Translations under genes and position numbers: made by a program | The notes under the pieces: model-generated | Seen by the model: only the letters and a program-made list of their open reading frames with translations | What the model was told of the DNA's origin: nothing | The model's database searches: none | Shown here: one piece after another, positions 44,799 to 55,014 of the stretch | How positions within the stretch are numbered: the stretch's first letter is position 1 | Layout of the letters: each line of letters opens with the position of its first letter | NCBI GenBank assembly: GCA_951813605.1 | Contig: OX638379.1 | Coordinates: 3,280,062 to 3,344,061, forward strand | Direction: 5' to 3' | Length of the DNA: 64,000 bases | Origin: an uncultured Bryobacterales bacterium | Lineage (GTDB): Bacteria; Acidobacteriota; Terriglobia; Bryobacterales; UBA6623

Positions 44799-47700
44799 CA
44801 GTCAATATAGAGGAATTCGGCCGAATTCAACACTGTGTGGCAAAGGGCTGCCAGCGCCAGCCAGCGGGCTCTCGGCTGCTTGGGCTCCATGGGCGGCGGG
44901 CCCTCCTCCAGCTGGCGGATCCAAGCCTGAGTCATGCGCGCCAGGGCGGATACGCCGTTCGCTCGCTCCCGGTCCGTGGGTGACCGGCTCAGCGCGGCCA
45001 AGTATACGCGCTCGACTTGGTTGGCGGGATCGTCCCCCGCAGCGTCAATGACCCGCCCAGCCATGAAGCGTGAACTCGTGCGGAGCGTCTCGCTGTTCAT
45101 CAGCTGGAGAGCTTGAGAGGGAACTGTCGAATGCGTTCGGCGAAGGCAGTTCGGCCTAAGTTGGGGGGCGTCGAAGGACTCCAGCATCGTTAGCGGTTTG
45201 GATCTTCTTTGCAGAAGGTAGATGCTGCGCCGCATTCCCTCTGGGGAGTCCTTGGCTACGACCTCCCCATCGGGTCTCGCCTCGATGTCGTCGGGCGGGC
45301 CGAACGGAGTGGGATTCAGGCGCCCGGACACGCTAAGGATGGAGTCGCGGATCGCATCGGCGTCGAGCCTCCGAAGCGGAAACCTCGAAAGCAGGATTTT
45401 GTCAGGGTCCGAGGCATGCCTCGTTCGGTCGTAGTAAGAGCTCTGGCGGTAAGCGGCCGATGTCAGGATCAACCGATGGATCGCTTTCAGGCTCCAGCCG
45501 CTCGCGACGAATTCCGTCGCGAGCCAGTCGAGCAGCTCGGGATGAGTCGGGGGTGTGCCGGTGCGGCCGAAGTTACCTTGACTCGGAACAATACCGCGCC
45601 CGAAGTAGTGCTGCCAGATCCAGTTGACCCGCACCCTCGCCGTCAGCGGGTGTTTCGGCTGAGCCAGCCATTTCGCCAAGGCGAGCCGGCGACCGCTGGT
45701 GCCAGTTGTCCAAGGGGGTTTCTCCACACGGTAGGGGGCGAGACCATCACCCAGCATTGACGGAACTCCCGGGTCCACGGGAGGGCCAGGGTCCCGGTGA
45801 TTACCGCGGTATAGGACATGAACCGGAGTGGGTTTCCCTCCCATGTCAAAGAGGGCGCGGATCCGAGGCTTGGGGCGAAGACGTCGCTTCGTCTTGAGAA
45901 TCGCCGCCTCGATCTCTATTGCCTTCCGGCGATAGTCCGGAAAGCGCTCGCGGAGTTCGTCGGACGAAACTTCCAATGCGCTGCCGAATCGAGCTGCCAG
46001 GTACTCTTGGATTTCCGTGCGCTCTTCCGGAGGGGTGTCCAACGACTTGCGAATGTCCTCCCCCAGGGCTTCGGGAATCTCGGCCCACTTCTGGTCCTCG
46101 AGCTGATCCCTGAGCGGGGCAGTCAGGCCCTCGAGATCGCGCTTGAGTCTGCGGACCTCTATGTGAATGGGGGCGTTGAAGCGTTCCGCTTCTTCGATCT
46201 CATGCAAGGGCGCGCCAAGCAGCATGCGCGTGTTGCTCTCGTTCCAGTCCGCGTCCGGACCGACGCCCACCTCGTTTGGAGAGAGCCAGTCATAGGGATC
46301 ATAGGCACTGCGGAGAATGGCGCTAAGGCGATAGTAGTCCCGCTGCGGCACGGGGTCGTACTTGTGGTCGTGGCAACGTGCGCAGCCAATCGTCAGTCCC
46401 ATGACGGTTGAGGTCAAGATTCGTAGCTGGTCCGCGACCACGGTCATCCGTTCGCCAACAAACCCCTGAGAGACGCTATAAGTGCCGTCAGGCCCCATTC
46501 GCATGAAACCCGTAGCAACAAGGAGATCTCGCTCCGCCGCCGCGAGCGGCACCGGCCTTGCCTTGTAGTCAAACAACTCGTCTCCAGCGATTTGCTCGGT
46601 CAGGAACCGATCGTAGGGCTTGTCGGCGTTAAACGCGCGAATCACCCAGTCCCGGTAGCGCCAAGCGTGGGGACGAATGGCGTCTGCGTCTGCTTGGCCC
46701 TCCGAGTCCGCGTAGCCCGCTGCGTCCAGCCACCGCCGCGCCCAGTGTTCGCCGTGACGAGGGGATTCGAGCAAGCGGTCGACAAGACGCTCGTAGGCTC
46801 GTGGCTCCTCATCGGCCAGGAATGCTTCGACTTCTTCGGGTGACGGTGGCAGTCCGATAGCATCGAAATACGCTCTTCTCATCAGCGTCAGCCGCTTGGC
46901 TTCGGGAGAGAAGCTCAGGTCTCTTGCTTCGAGCTTCGCCAGCAGGAATGCGTCGATCGGAGTCCGGACCAAGTCCTGACCACGGACAACCGGAACCGGA
47001 GGACGAAGGGGCGGCTGGAAGGACCAGAATTGCCGATCATCATCACTCACAAGCGGGTCGGAGCCGGGACGAGCCAGCTTGGGGCTCTCTTCCTCGAAGG
47101 GAGCCCCGTCGGCTATCCACCGGCGCAACTCCTGGAGTTCGGTAGAGGTCACCGGGCGGTAGGAAAGTCGTGACTGATGCTCCGCGGGAGGCATCTCCTC
47201 GGCCACGATGCGCTGTATCAGCAGGCTCTCCTCGGGCTTGCCGGGTACGATCGCCGGACCGGAGACGCCTCCCCGGAGGAGCGAATCCCGAGTCCGGATG
47301 TCAAGGCCCCCCTCCTGGCCTCGACGTCCGTGACAGAGCAGACACTTCAGGTTGAGCGTCGCGACTATGATTTTGCGCGGGCTGACTCTGGTCTCCACGT
47401 ACGCTTGATCGGCTACGGCGGGGGCTTGGCCCACCGATAGAGCGCCCGTCTCGATCCACGTCCGAATCAACTCAATCTGACCAACCCCGAGTTTCGAGTC
47501 TCCGGGAGGCATCGATCCGGACGCAATTTTCTGCAAAAGGAGGCTCGCTACTGGATCCTTTGGAACAATCGCGGGCCCGGCCTTTCCGCCCACCAGAATC
47601 CCGTCGCGCGACTGAAGATCAAGTTCCGCCTGCTGAATGCCCGGACCGTGGCACGAGTGGCAGTGCTCCTTCAGGATCGGCGCGACATGCGTTTCGAAAC

Positions 47701-47803
47701 GCGGGGATGCGCTCTGGGCGATGAGGATGTCGGGCGCACCCAGGAGGATGCCGAGGAGCGCGAACTCCACGAGCAAACTTGAACTGAGCAGCCTTAGGGG
47801 CAT
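44798..47803 (-). CDS. Tandem PSCyt1-DUF1549-DUF1553 triheme protein (cassette 2)
   Basis: About 1,001 residues from ATG 47803, preceded by GAGGAGG; a longer reading reaches 47953. A signal peptide (LVEFALLGILLGAPDILIAQ) is followed by two PSCyt1-like heme domains: CHSCH at 48-52 with 'GSMPPGDSKLG', and a second with 'LKCLLCHGRRGQEGGLDIRT' and 'EEMPPAEHQSRL'. DUF1549 follows ('RRAYFDAIGLPPSPEEVEAF', 'HWARRWLDAAGYADSEGQAD') with a third CxxCH, CARCH, before 'DHKYDP'. DUF1553 ends it ('HPLTARVRVNWIWQHYFGRG', 'LTSAAYRQSS', 'VPSQALQLMNSETL'). Three heme-binding motifs make it the most heme-rich of the three paralogues. It is coupled to the DUF1501 gene by TGATG. The family role is unestablished. 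Confidence 0.92.
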   Translation of the reverse strand: MPLRLLSSSLLVEFALLGILLGAPDILIAQSASPRFETHVAPILKEHCHSCHGPGIQQAELDLQSRDGILVGGKAGPAIVPKDPVASLLLQKIASGSMPPGDSKLGVGQIELIRTWIETGALSVGQAPAVADQAYVETRVSPRKIIVATLNLKCLLCHGRRGQEGGLDIRTRDSLLRGGVSGPAIVPGKPEESLLIQRIVAEEMPPAEHQSRLSYRPVTSTELQELRRWIADGAPFEEESPKLARPGSDPLVSDDDRQFWSFQPPLRPPVPVVRGQDLVRTPIDAFLLAKLEARDLSFSPEAKRLTLMRRAYFDAIGLPPSPEEVEAFLADEEPRAYERLVDRLLESPRHGEHWARRWLDAAGYADSEGQADADAIRPHAWRYRDWVIRAFNADKPYDRFLTEQIAGDELFDYKARPVPLAAAERDLLVATGFMRMGPDGTYSVSQGFVGERMTVVADQLRILTSTVMGLTIGCARCHDHKYDPVPQRDYYRLSAILRSAYDPYDWLSPNEVGVGPDADWNESNTRMLLGAPLHEIEEAERFNAPIHIEVRRLKRDLEGLTAPLRDQLEDQKWAEIPEALGEDIRKSLDTPPEERTEIQEYLAARFGSALEVSSDELRERFPDYRRKAIEIEAAILKTKRRLRPKPRIRALFDMGGKPTPVHVLYRGNHRDPGPPVDPGVPSMLGDGLAPYRVEKPPWTTGTSGRRLALAKWLAQPKHPLTARVRVNWIWQHYFGRGIVPSQGNFGRTGTPPTHPELLDWLATEFVASGWSLKAIHRLILTSAAYRQSSYYDRTRHASDPDKILLSRFPLRRLDADAIRDSILSVSGRLNPTPFGPPDDIEARPDGEVVAKDSPEGMRRSIYLLQRRSKPLTMLESFDAPQLRPNCLRRTHSTVPSQALQLMNSETLRTSSRFMAGRVIDAAGDDPANQVERVYLAALSRSPTDRERANGVSALARMTQAWIRQLEEGPPPMEPKQPRARWLALAALCHTVLNSAEFLYID

Positions 47804-49186
47804 TGGTTGAGGAGCCTCCTCTGAGGCGGTCATCACCTCCTTCACCGGCGACTCCCGATAGGCCACCGCCGGGCTAGGTGTGGTGCGGGCCGACAGCAAG
47901 CCAGCCCTGAAGCTCACCCCGACGATTGCATCATAGGCATCGACCATTGCCATGTCAACAGCGTTGTCTTGCCAACACTGGTAGGTGTCGACAGGGCCGA
48001 TGGACTTACCGGATTACTTTCACCGTAAACACGCGAAATTGCCAACAAGGCAATCCGACTGTCTTCACAGGAAGGCAATCCAGTGGCCGGTTTCGTTGCA
48101 AAGAGTGGGCATGGCTAGTTCAATGGATCTTGGCGAGGATTCCCTTGCCGATCGGCTTCCATCTACACGGCTCCGGATTCTGATCGCGCTGCTTCAAAAC
48201 AGGTCGTGATCGCGTCCGTCACCGCCCGAGGCGTCCCGCGAGCTGCGGTGAGGCCTAGCGGCGGAGCGAGCCGCCGCCCGGAAAACTAAGCCCCGCAACG
48301 ACTCGCTCGGACCCTGCCGCCACAAGAGCAAGCTGCCGCTCGCCCTCAACAACCCCCGCATCCTCCTTCTGTCCGGGCCCGCTTCCCCCCATCTGGCCTC
48401 CGACCTGTCCGGCCGCCTTGCGCATTCGCCTGCACCGCAACTGGCAGCAGCGATATCTGTACCCATCCCTGCCGCTGGAAACCTTCCGCGAAAGCGCCCT
48501 CTTCTGGTGGAGCTGGGATCCCGCTGCCAAGTGGATCCATGTCGGTCCAACCCAGAGTCGTGGCCAGCTCGATTTCCGCGGCCAATACGCTCTTCGCGTC
48601 AAGGACATGCTCCGCAGGCCCATCGACCCCCGCTGGCGCTCCGTCCTCGACCGCGATCCTTCCCGCCCCGCCTCCCGTCGAAGTGCGTGGTTCGCCCCCG
48701 ATCGTCCTCCTCTGCCCTTCGCTCGATGATCGTCTGCACGAATACGCTTGCGCACTCAGCGCGCGTGCCGCAATTCGTATCTTTCTGCTATCACAGAGAT
48801 TAGACTTGTTTTGAGAGAGCCAAGCCCAAACGGGACCGGCTAGCTTGGCCTGAAATGCTCCGATATTCGACGATCTTCGCACCCAAATGATTGGGTCCTT
48901 AAGCGTGATGCTGACTAGTACTGCGATACTTGGATTGCTCTATCATTTTGACCGCATTATGTAGTATGTGACACCGCCACAGCAAGAAATCCCCGCGAGT
49001 CGGTCCCATCACTTCCAAGCGACTACACGCAGTTGAATTGCTGCATTGAGGATTGCTACCTCCGCAGATTGACAGTTTTCTCACGGCTTGCTACTCTGAC
49101 TTCCCCTGGGTGCACCAGTTGGGCAGCTCATTGGGCAGTTATGACTGGAAAACCTGCCGCGGATTCTTGAGAGGCAGGACGGAAGA
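47804..49186. other. 1.4-kb region between divergent cytochrome cassettes
   Basis: This region should hold the promoters of cassettes 2 and 3. A GC-rich patch at about 48230-48730, with long frames on both strands, looks unlike its AT-richer surroundings and may be decayed mobile DNA. I could not match it to a family. The leader of cassette 3 (GGCAGGACGGAAGA before ATG 49187) resembles that of the gene at 20826. Confidence 0.4.
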
Positions 49187-52045
49187 ATGAAGGGAGTGGC
49201 GAAACTCCGCCGTGTAAGATTCTTTTGCTTTTCTTTGTGGGCGGCGATGACAGCGGTTTCTTCCTCCCAAACGCACGAAGAGGCAAGATTCTTTGAATCA
49301 AAGATCCGGCCGATCTTTGCCACAGAATGTGCTCTTTGTCATGGCGAAAAAGTGCAAATGGCGGATCTGCAGCTCACTACTAGGGAGGGGTTTATTGAGG
49401 GCACTAGCAGGGGCCCTGTCGTAATCCGAGGAGACCCCGCGGCCAGCCGCCTGATCCGGGCGGTTGGTTACCAGCAGAGCATCAAGATGCCTCCGGCTGG
49501 AAGGCTCTCGGATGAGGAGATCTCAGCGCTCACCGAGTGGGTCCGAATGGGCGCGACTTGGCCGAACGAGGGTTTCAGTGTCGATCAGCCCCTTACGTCG
49601 CAGAAGGATGGAGAGCCCGGCTCGCATCAGACCGGGCATTGGGCGTTTCGCCCCGTGACAGACCCTGGACCGCCGAGCGTGGGGAATCCGGATTGGGTTC
49701 AGAATCCGATCGACAGCTTTATTCTGGCGAAGCTAGAGGAAGAAGGGCTTGGACCTGCGCCGGCTGCGGATAGGCTGACGTTGCTTCGTCGAGCAAAGTT
49801 CGATCTACATGGGTTGCCGCCCAGCAAATGGGAAATCGACGAGTTCGACTCCGACACCGAGACGGGAGCCTTCGGTCGGCTCATTGACCACCTCTTGGCG
49901 TCTCCGCGGTACGGCGAACGCTGGGGAAGGCACTGGCTGGATGTAGCCCGCTATGCTGATTCCACAGGGTTGGACGAGGACCTGCCCTTCCCTTCAGCGT
50001 GGCGCTATCGCGACTACGTGATCGAAGCCTTCAATCGCGATCTGCCCTACGATCAGTTCATCAGGGAGCAGATAGCCGGAGATCTGATCCCGACGGAGAA
50101 GCCTGGAAGCGTCAATGTTGAAGGTATCGTGGCGACTGGTTTTTTGGCCTTGGGGCCTAGGGCCTTGGCACAGATCGACAAGACGAGGCTCGAATACGAC
50201 GTGATTGATGAGCAGATCGACACGCTGTCCAAGACGTTCATTGGCCTCACTGTTTCCTGTGCCCGCTGCCACGACCACAAGTTCGATCCAATTACGACGA
50301 GGGACTACTATTCGCTAGCTTCCATTCTTGCCAGCACCAGGAACTTTGAAGACATCAAGCCCTCTGAGACTGTCGTATCCGAACTCTACTTCGAACCGCT
50401 TGTACCGCAGGACGTCTATCAGCAGTACAAGGATCATCAAGAAAGGATCAGGGAGAAGGGGCTTGAAATTGAAGCCGTCATGGAGGTGGAGGTGGCTCGT
50501 GACGCGTCCGAGCGCCTGTATCCTCGCTTGCCGGACTACATGGTTGCAGCCCGGGAAGTGTACAAGCACGGGTCAGTGCTTACAGACCCAGCCGAGCGGG
50601 AAGGCCTGGATGAGAAGGTCTTGGAGGCGTGGGTCGACTATCTGAAGCCAGGCACGGAATTCAGGCCGTACCTCGAGAAGTGGCACAAGGCGGATGGCTC
50701 GAATCTCCGGGCGGTTGCGGAAGAATACGCGAAGACCTTCAGGGCGAGCGCCGATCCGTGGCACGACAGATTGAGGAAGTGGGCGAAGGAAGCCGAAGCG
50801 GCGGTGCGAGAGGGCAGGGCCCAACCCGACAAGCCCAAATTTATCGGCCAAGATGCTATCCGTCCTGAAGACCGCTTCTTTCTCGAGGTCTCATTCGGCG
50901 ACGACGATCACAAGGCGCCGTTCGCATTGAAAGAGGACGAGCAAGATTCAATCCTAACGAGTGACACGAAGGAGCGCGTCCTCCGTCTCCGCGAGGAACT
51001 CACAGCACTGGAGGAAGCGTCGCCTCCCGAACCGCCCACGGCCAGCGCCGTTGCCGAAGGCGAGGTTGTGGACCAGAGGGTCTTTGTCCGGGGTGCTCAT
51101 GGCGATCCGGCGGAAGTGGTGCCCAAGCAGTTCCCCGTTGTCCTTGCTGGTGCCCGCCAGACCCCCGTAACTCGAGGCAGCGGAAGAAAGGAACTGGCCG
51201 AGTGGCTCGTCAGACCGTCCCACGTGCTGACCACCCGGGTAATCGTTAATCGCATCTGGCAGTGGCACTTCGGAGAGGGCTTGGTACGTACGCCGAATAA
51301 CTTCGGGGCGAACGGAGAGAATCCGACTCATCCAGGGTTGCTGGACTACCTTGCTCGACGATTTGTCGAGAGCGGCTGGTCCCTCAAGAGTCTTCATCGT
51401 CTGATACTCTCGTCCAGCACGTACCAGATGAGCAGCTTGATCGATGAGGAAATCAGAGAAAAGGATCCAGAGAATCGCCGGCTAACTCGCTTCGGTGCCC
51501 GTATGCTTTCGGTGGAAGAGATGCGGGATGCATTGTTAACGCTTGACGGTTCCCTCGATTTGACAATGGGCGGAACCCTGTGGCCAAGCAGGGGAGAGTG
51601 GGAGGGAGGAAGACCGCCTCTGATCAACCCCACAACAGTCCGGCGGCGCACCGTGTACTTGCCGATCATCAGAAACGAAATGCCGAGCGTGCTGAGGCTT
51701 TTTGATTTCGCCGACTCGGCCACCAGTTCAGGCAAGCGGAACCGGAGCACCACGGCACCCCAGGCTCTGTACATGATGAACAGCGACTTCCTCCGCGAGC
51801 AATCTTTTTCCTTTGCCAAGTTCCTGGTCACAAAAGGCGGCTTCGATAGCGACTCGCAGCGGATCGAGCGAGTCTACTTGATGGCCTTGGCTAGGAAACC
51901 AGATGCTGAGGAACTCAGGTTTGGTCTAAGGTACATCGCGAATTACCCGAGCGACTGGGCAGAGGATTCGAACCCGCGGCTCGAGGCTTGGCAGAGTCTT
52001 GCTCAAATGCTCATGGTCTCCAACGAATTCCACTTTATACAGTGA
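49187..52045 (+). CDS. PSCyt1-DUF1549-DUF1553 diheme protein (cassette 3)
   Basis: This 952-residue exported protein has a signal peptide (RVRFFCFSLWAAMTAVSSSQ), then PSCyt1 with CALCH at 48-52 and distal 'KMPPAGRLSDEE'. DUF1549 contains 'DSFILAKLEEEGLGPAPAAD', 'RRAKFDLHGLPPSKWEIDEF', 'RWGRHWLDVARYADSTGLDE' and a CARCH heme motif before 'DHKFDP'. A helical, charged middle section at about 405-600 replaces the beta-rich module of cassette 1. DUF1553 follows ('HVLTTRVIVNRIWQWHFGEG', 'LSSSTYQMS', 'APQALYMMNSDFL'). The stop is 7 bp before the next start, so the genes form an operon. The middle domain is the main difference among the three paralogues and may set substrate or partner choice. Confidence 0.93.
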   Translation: MKGVAKLRRVRFFCFSLWAAMTAVSSSQTHEEARFFESKIRPIFATECALCHGEKVQMADLQLTTREGFIEGTSRGPVVIRGDPAASRLIRAVGYQQSIKMPPAGRLSDEEISALTEWVRMGATWPNEGFSVDQPLTSQKDGEPGSHQTGHWAFRPVTDPGPPSVGNPDWVQNPIDSFILAKLEEEGLGPAPAADRLTLLRRAKFDLHGLPPSKWEIDEFDSDTETGAFGRLIDHLLASPRYGERWGRHWLDVARYADSTGLDEDLPFPSAWRYRDYVIEAFNRDLPYDQFIREQIAGDLIPTEKPGSVNVEGIVATGFLALGPRALAQIDKTRLEYDVIDEQIDTLSKTFIGLTVSCARCHDHKFDPITTRDYYSLASILASTRNFEDIKPSETVVSELYFEPLVPQDVYQQYKDHQERIREKGLEIEAVMEVEVARDASERLYPRLPDYMVAAREVYKHGSVLTDPAEREGLDEKVLEAWVDYLKPGTEFRPYLEKWHKADGSNLRAVAEEYAKTFRASADPWHDRLRKWAKEAEAAVREGRAQPDKPKFIGQDAIRPEDRFFLEVSFGDDDHKAPFALKEDEQDSILTSDTKERVLRLREELTALEEASPPEPPTASAVAEGEVVDQRVFVRGAHGDPAEVVPKQFPVVLAGARQTPVTRGSGRKELAEWLVRPSHVLTTRVIVNRIWQWHFGEGLVRTPNNFGANGENPTHPGLLDYLARRFVESGWSLKSLHRLILSSSTYQMSSLIDEEIREKDPENRRLTRFGARMLSVEEMRDALLTLDGSLDLTMGGTLWPSRGEWEGGRPPLINPTTVRRRTVYLPIIRNEMPSVLRLFDFADSATSSGKRNRSTTAPQALYMMNSDFLREQSFSFAKFLVTKGGFDSDSQRIERVYLMALARKPDAEELRFGLRYIANYPSDWAEDSNPRLEAWQSLAQMLMVSNEFHFIQ

Positions 52046-52052
52046 GGCAAGA

Positions 52053-53480
52053 ATGGATCCCACTCGTCCCAACCCAATCTCGCGGCGCGCGATGTTCCGC
52101 CATTCGGTAGGTGGTTTGGGTGGCTTGGGCTTGGCGGCCCTGCTTGCGGAGGAAAGCAAGTTGATTGCGGCGGCGAGTCCAGCCAGTCCGCTGGCTCCCA
52201 AGCAACCTCATCTCACGCCGCGCGCGCGAAGGGTCATTCTTCTTTTCATGAAGGGGGGGCCTTCTCATCTGGATACCTTCGACCCGAAACCGCGCCTCGC
52301 TAGCGATCACGGGAAGCCCCCTCCGTTCAAGCTTTCTCTCTCGTTCGACCCAAGCGGCTACGGAGGCCTGATGAAATCGCCGTTTACGTTTCGGCGATAC
52401 GGCCAAAGCGGCATCGCCATCAGTGAGCTATTCCCCAACATTGCCCGCCATGCGGACGACCTCTGCGTAATACGATCCATGGTCGGAGATGGTCTGGACC
52501 ATGGCGCCGCTGTACTTCAGCTATTCACGGGCACGATCAATTTCACTCGTCCCAGTGTCGGAGCCTGGATTCTCTACGGGCTGGGGACTGAGAACCAGAG
52601 CCTTCCCGGGTTCATCGTCATCAAGCCCCCCATGTTCCATGGAGGCGCAAGACAATGGAGTTCGAGCTTTCTCCCCGGCGTCTATCAGGGAACGCCTATC
52701 GGGACGAGCAAAGTGGAGACTGAGGAGCTCAAGAAGGAGCCGATCGAGCACCTGTCGGCAAAGGGCGTGACTCCCCAGCAGCAGCGGTATGCGCTCGAGG
52801 GACTCGAAAGAATCAACCGGCGCCATGCTCGTCTCAGAAATTTCGAGCCTGAGCTTGAAGCGCGGATGCAGTCCTTTGACTTAGCCTTTCGCATGCAGAC
52901 CGGGGCAGGGAAGATCTTCGATGTCGAGAGAGAAGAATCACAGCTGACCAAAAGACTCTACGGCCTGGACGAAGAAGTGACGCACGATTTCGGTTGGCAG
53001 TGCCTGTTGGCACGCCGGCTGGTGGAGAACGGAGTTCGCTTTGTTCAATGCACCTATGACCATTGGGATCATCACAGCGAACTGGCACGACTTCACGCCC
53101 GCAACGGGAAGCAAGTGGACAAGCCAATCGCGGCCCTGCTTCAGGACCTGAAGGCTCGCGGCCTGCTTCAAGACACATTGGTGATCTGGGCAGGCGAATT
53201 CGGACGGACGCCCTTTGCGCAGTACGATGGTCGCGATCACCACCCATACGGTTACAGCATCTGGATAGCTGGTGGTGGGGTGAGACCCGGTTTCATCTAC
53301 GGCGCAACGGATGAATTTGGCTACCACGCCGTCGAGGACCGGATGCATGTCCATGACCTGCATGCAACGATCCTGCACCTCATGGGACTGGACCACGAGG
53401 CGCTGACATATCGCTACGCTGGCCGCGACTTCCGCCTGACCGACGTTCACGGTGTTGTGGCTCGGAAAATCCTCGCCTAG
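52053..53480 (+). CDS. DUF1501 protein, Tat-exported (cassette 3)
   Basis: ATG 52053 (ribosome site GAGGCAAG) opens a 475-residue protein. It has a twin-arginine signal (ISRRAMFRHSVGGLGGLGLA) and the DUF1501 blocks 'RVILLFMKGGPSHLDTFDPK', 'PSVGAWILYGLGTENQSLPG', 'GWQCLLARRLVENGVRFVQC', 'DTLVIWAGEFGRTPFA', 'GRDHHPYGYSIWIAGGGVRP' and 'DLHATILHLMGLDHEALTY'. It is closer to cassette 1 than to cassette 2 in the GRDH region. The gene lies 7 bp after the cytochrome gene. The family fold is alkaline-phosphatase-like; activity is not known. The consistent pairing with a multiheme partner suggests that the two products act together in the periplasm or at the surface. Confidence 0.93.
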   Translation: MDPTRPNPISRRAMFRHSVGGLGGLGLAALLAEESKLIAAASPASPLAPKQPHLTPRARRVILLFMKGGPSHLDTFDPKPRLASDHGKPPPFKLSLSFDPSGYGGLMKSPFTFRRYGQSGIAISELFPNIARHADDLCVIRSMVGDGLDHGAAVLQLFTGTINFTRPSVGAWILYGLGTENQSLPGFIVIKPPMFHGGARQWSSSFLPGVYQGTPIGTSKVETEELKKEPIEHLSAKGVTPQQQRYALEGLERINRRHARLRNFEPELEARMQSFDLAFRMQTGAGKIFDVEREESQLTKRLYGLDEEVTHDFGWQCLLARRLVENGVRFVQCTYDHWDHHSELARLHARNGKQVDKPIAALLQDLKARGLLQDTLVIWAGEFGRTPFAQYDGRDHHPYGYSIWIAGGGVRPGFIYGATDEFGYHAVEDRMHVHDLHATILHLMGLDHEALTYRYAGRDFRLTDVHGVVARKILA

Positions 53481-53811
53481 GCCGAGCTGAGCTTCACGCT
53501 CAACAGCGAGGGCCGCTGAACTCGTCCGCACCGCGGTCCTGTGAAAGGGCTGGATTGTTCAATTCCAACGCGGTCGCCGCGACTGAGGATCACCCTTTTG
53601 CAGCCAAGGACGGAATACCATCTCTCCACGATGCATCGATGGTGCCTGATCGAAGTGGGCTTCGGCACGGACAGACGGCCCATCCCAGGTTCGGGAGCAA
53701 TCCTCTGCGGGCGGACCTCGGTGAATCCGATTTGAACATTCATTCCCGTTGAGCACCAAAGTCTCGGAATTCTCGGTTTGGGCCAGATCAACAGTAGGGT
53801 CCAGCGGGGGC
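53481..53811. other. 330-bp gap between convergent genes
   Basis: Separates the end of cassette 3 from the end of the enolase-superfamily pseudogene. No gene or terminator hairpin with a T tract was seen. Confidence 0.4.
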
Positions 53812-54957
53812 TTAGTGCTGCCGGCCGAACACCATGTCGGCATAGTTTCCCTCCGGGACCGGAGTCCAATGGGGAAGAGTGTATTTCTCGACGATGTCCT
53901 CGTTCAGCTCGACACCTAGGCCCGGACCCCCGGGGCATGGAGGTCTCGCCGTCGATCACTTGGAGTCTGTCCAGCAGCAGGTCGTCTATTAGCGGATTGC
54001 CGGTTCGATCTAACTCCACCGTTATGCCGGCAGGCAAGGACGCGATCAGATGCATGTTTGCCAAGAGCAACGGCGTCGCTCCAAGTGTGAGTAGCCACCC
54101 GAAAACCGCGACGTGTCGCCAGCTCGCCAATGCGGCGGCACTCGGTTATCCCACCGGCGCGACAACAGTCCGGTCGCACGATGTCCACCATATTCCGGTC
54201 CATCAACTCGCGGAAACCCTGGATTCCAAAATCATTCTCTCCCGCTGCCAGAGGAATACCCCCGAGATCAGGTCGTAACGCGAGATAGCAGTCGATGTCT
54301 TCCGGCTCGAATGGTTCCTCCAGCCAAAAGACATCTGCCGCGTGAAAATCCGGAACGAGACGGCGGACTTGATCGAGTGAATAGCGTCCATTCCCGTCAA
54401 CTAGTAGACGATTCCCGGATGCCCTTCAGACCAGAGCGGTCATAATCACTGTTCTTGCCAAGGCGCGTTTTCATCGCACGAAATCCGTTCGATAAGTGAC
54501 GAGCCGCTTCGTCGACAAGCTCCTCGACGTCGTTCTTCCACAAGAGGCCGCTAGCATAATCCGGAACCGCATCACGGTGAGCGCCGGGCAACTGGTAGAT
54601 AGGCTTGCCCGCCACCTTGCCGCGAATGTCCCACAGAGCAGTGTCAATTCCTGCGAGCGCCGTGATGGCGGCGCCCTTACGTCCGTACCAGCGGGTGACT
54701 CGGCAGGATTTTTCCCAGATGCTCTCAACTTCAAGGGGATCGTCCCCGACCAGTAAGTCACGCACTTGGCCTGCCACGGTCGCACGCACGAGCTCGGGGT
54801 GTGAGTAAACCGAACCAATCCCCCCTGTCCCGGAATCCGTCGTCACGCGAATCAGTGAAGACAGTCGGCCCCTGCAGCAGCCTCCCGCGAATTGAAACTC
54901 CTGACCGGGAGGGTAGGTGAATCGCAGGTTGACGACTTCCAGATTGGTTATTTTCGT
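53812..54957 (-). pseudogene. Enolase-superfamily (mandelate racemase/muconate lactonizing) gene with three frameshifts
   Basis: The whole protein can be followed across frames over 382 codons, the normal length. The N-terminal cap reads 'ITNLEVVNLRFTYPPGQEFQ' and 'YSHPELVRATVAGQVRDLLV', followed by 'AGIDTALWDIRGKVAGKPIY'. After a frameshift near 54420 the barrel continues: 'RLLVDGNGRYSLDQVRRLVP', 'WLEEPFEPEDIDCYLALRPD', 'LAAGENDFGIQGFRELMDRN', 'DIVRPDCCRAGGITECRRIG' and 'VATHTWSDAVALG'. The metal ligands Asp, Glu and Glu and the late His are present. Further shifts occur near 54090 and 53940. The likely start codon is ACG (54957) rather than ATG. Members dehydrate acid sugars or epimerise dipeptides. 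It follows an intact transporter gene by 57 bp. Confidence 0.85.
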
Positions 54958-55014
54958 GATCCCTTTCGATCTGATTGGTGATTCGACCGGGAATCATGCT
55001 GTGATGTTGCGACC

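Noticed and set aside
48255..48882. Overlapping GC-rich frames on both strands between cassettes 2 and 3
   Set aside because: Composition is odd, but no protein family could be recognised on either strand.
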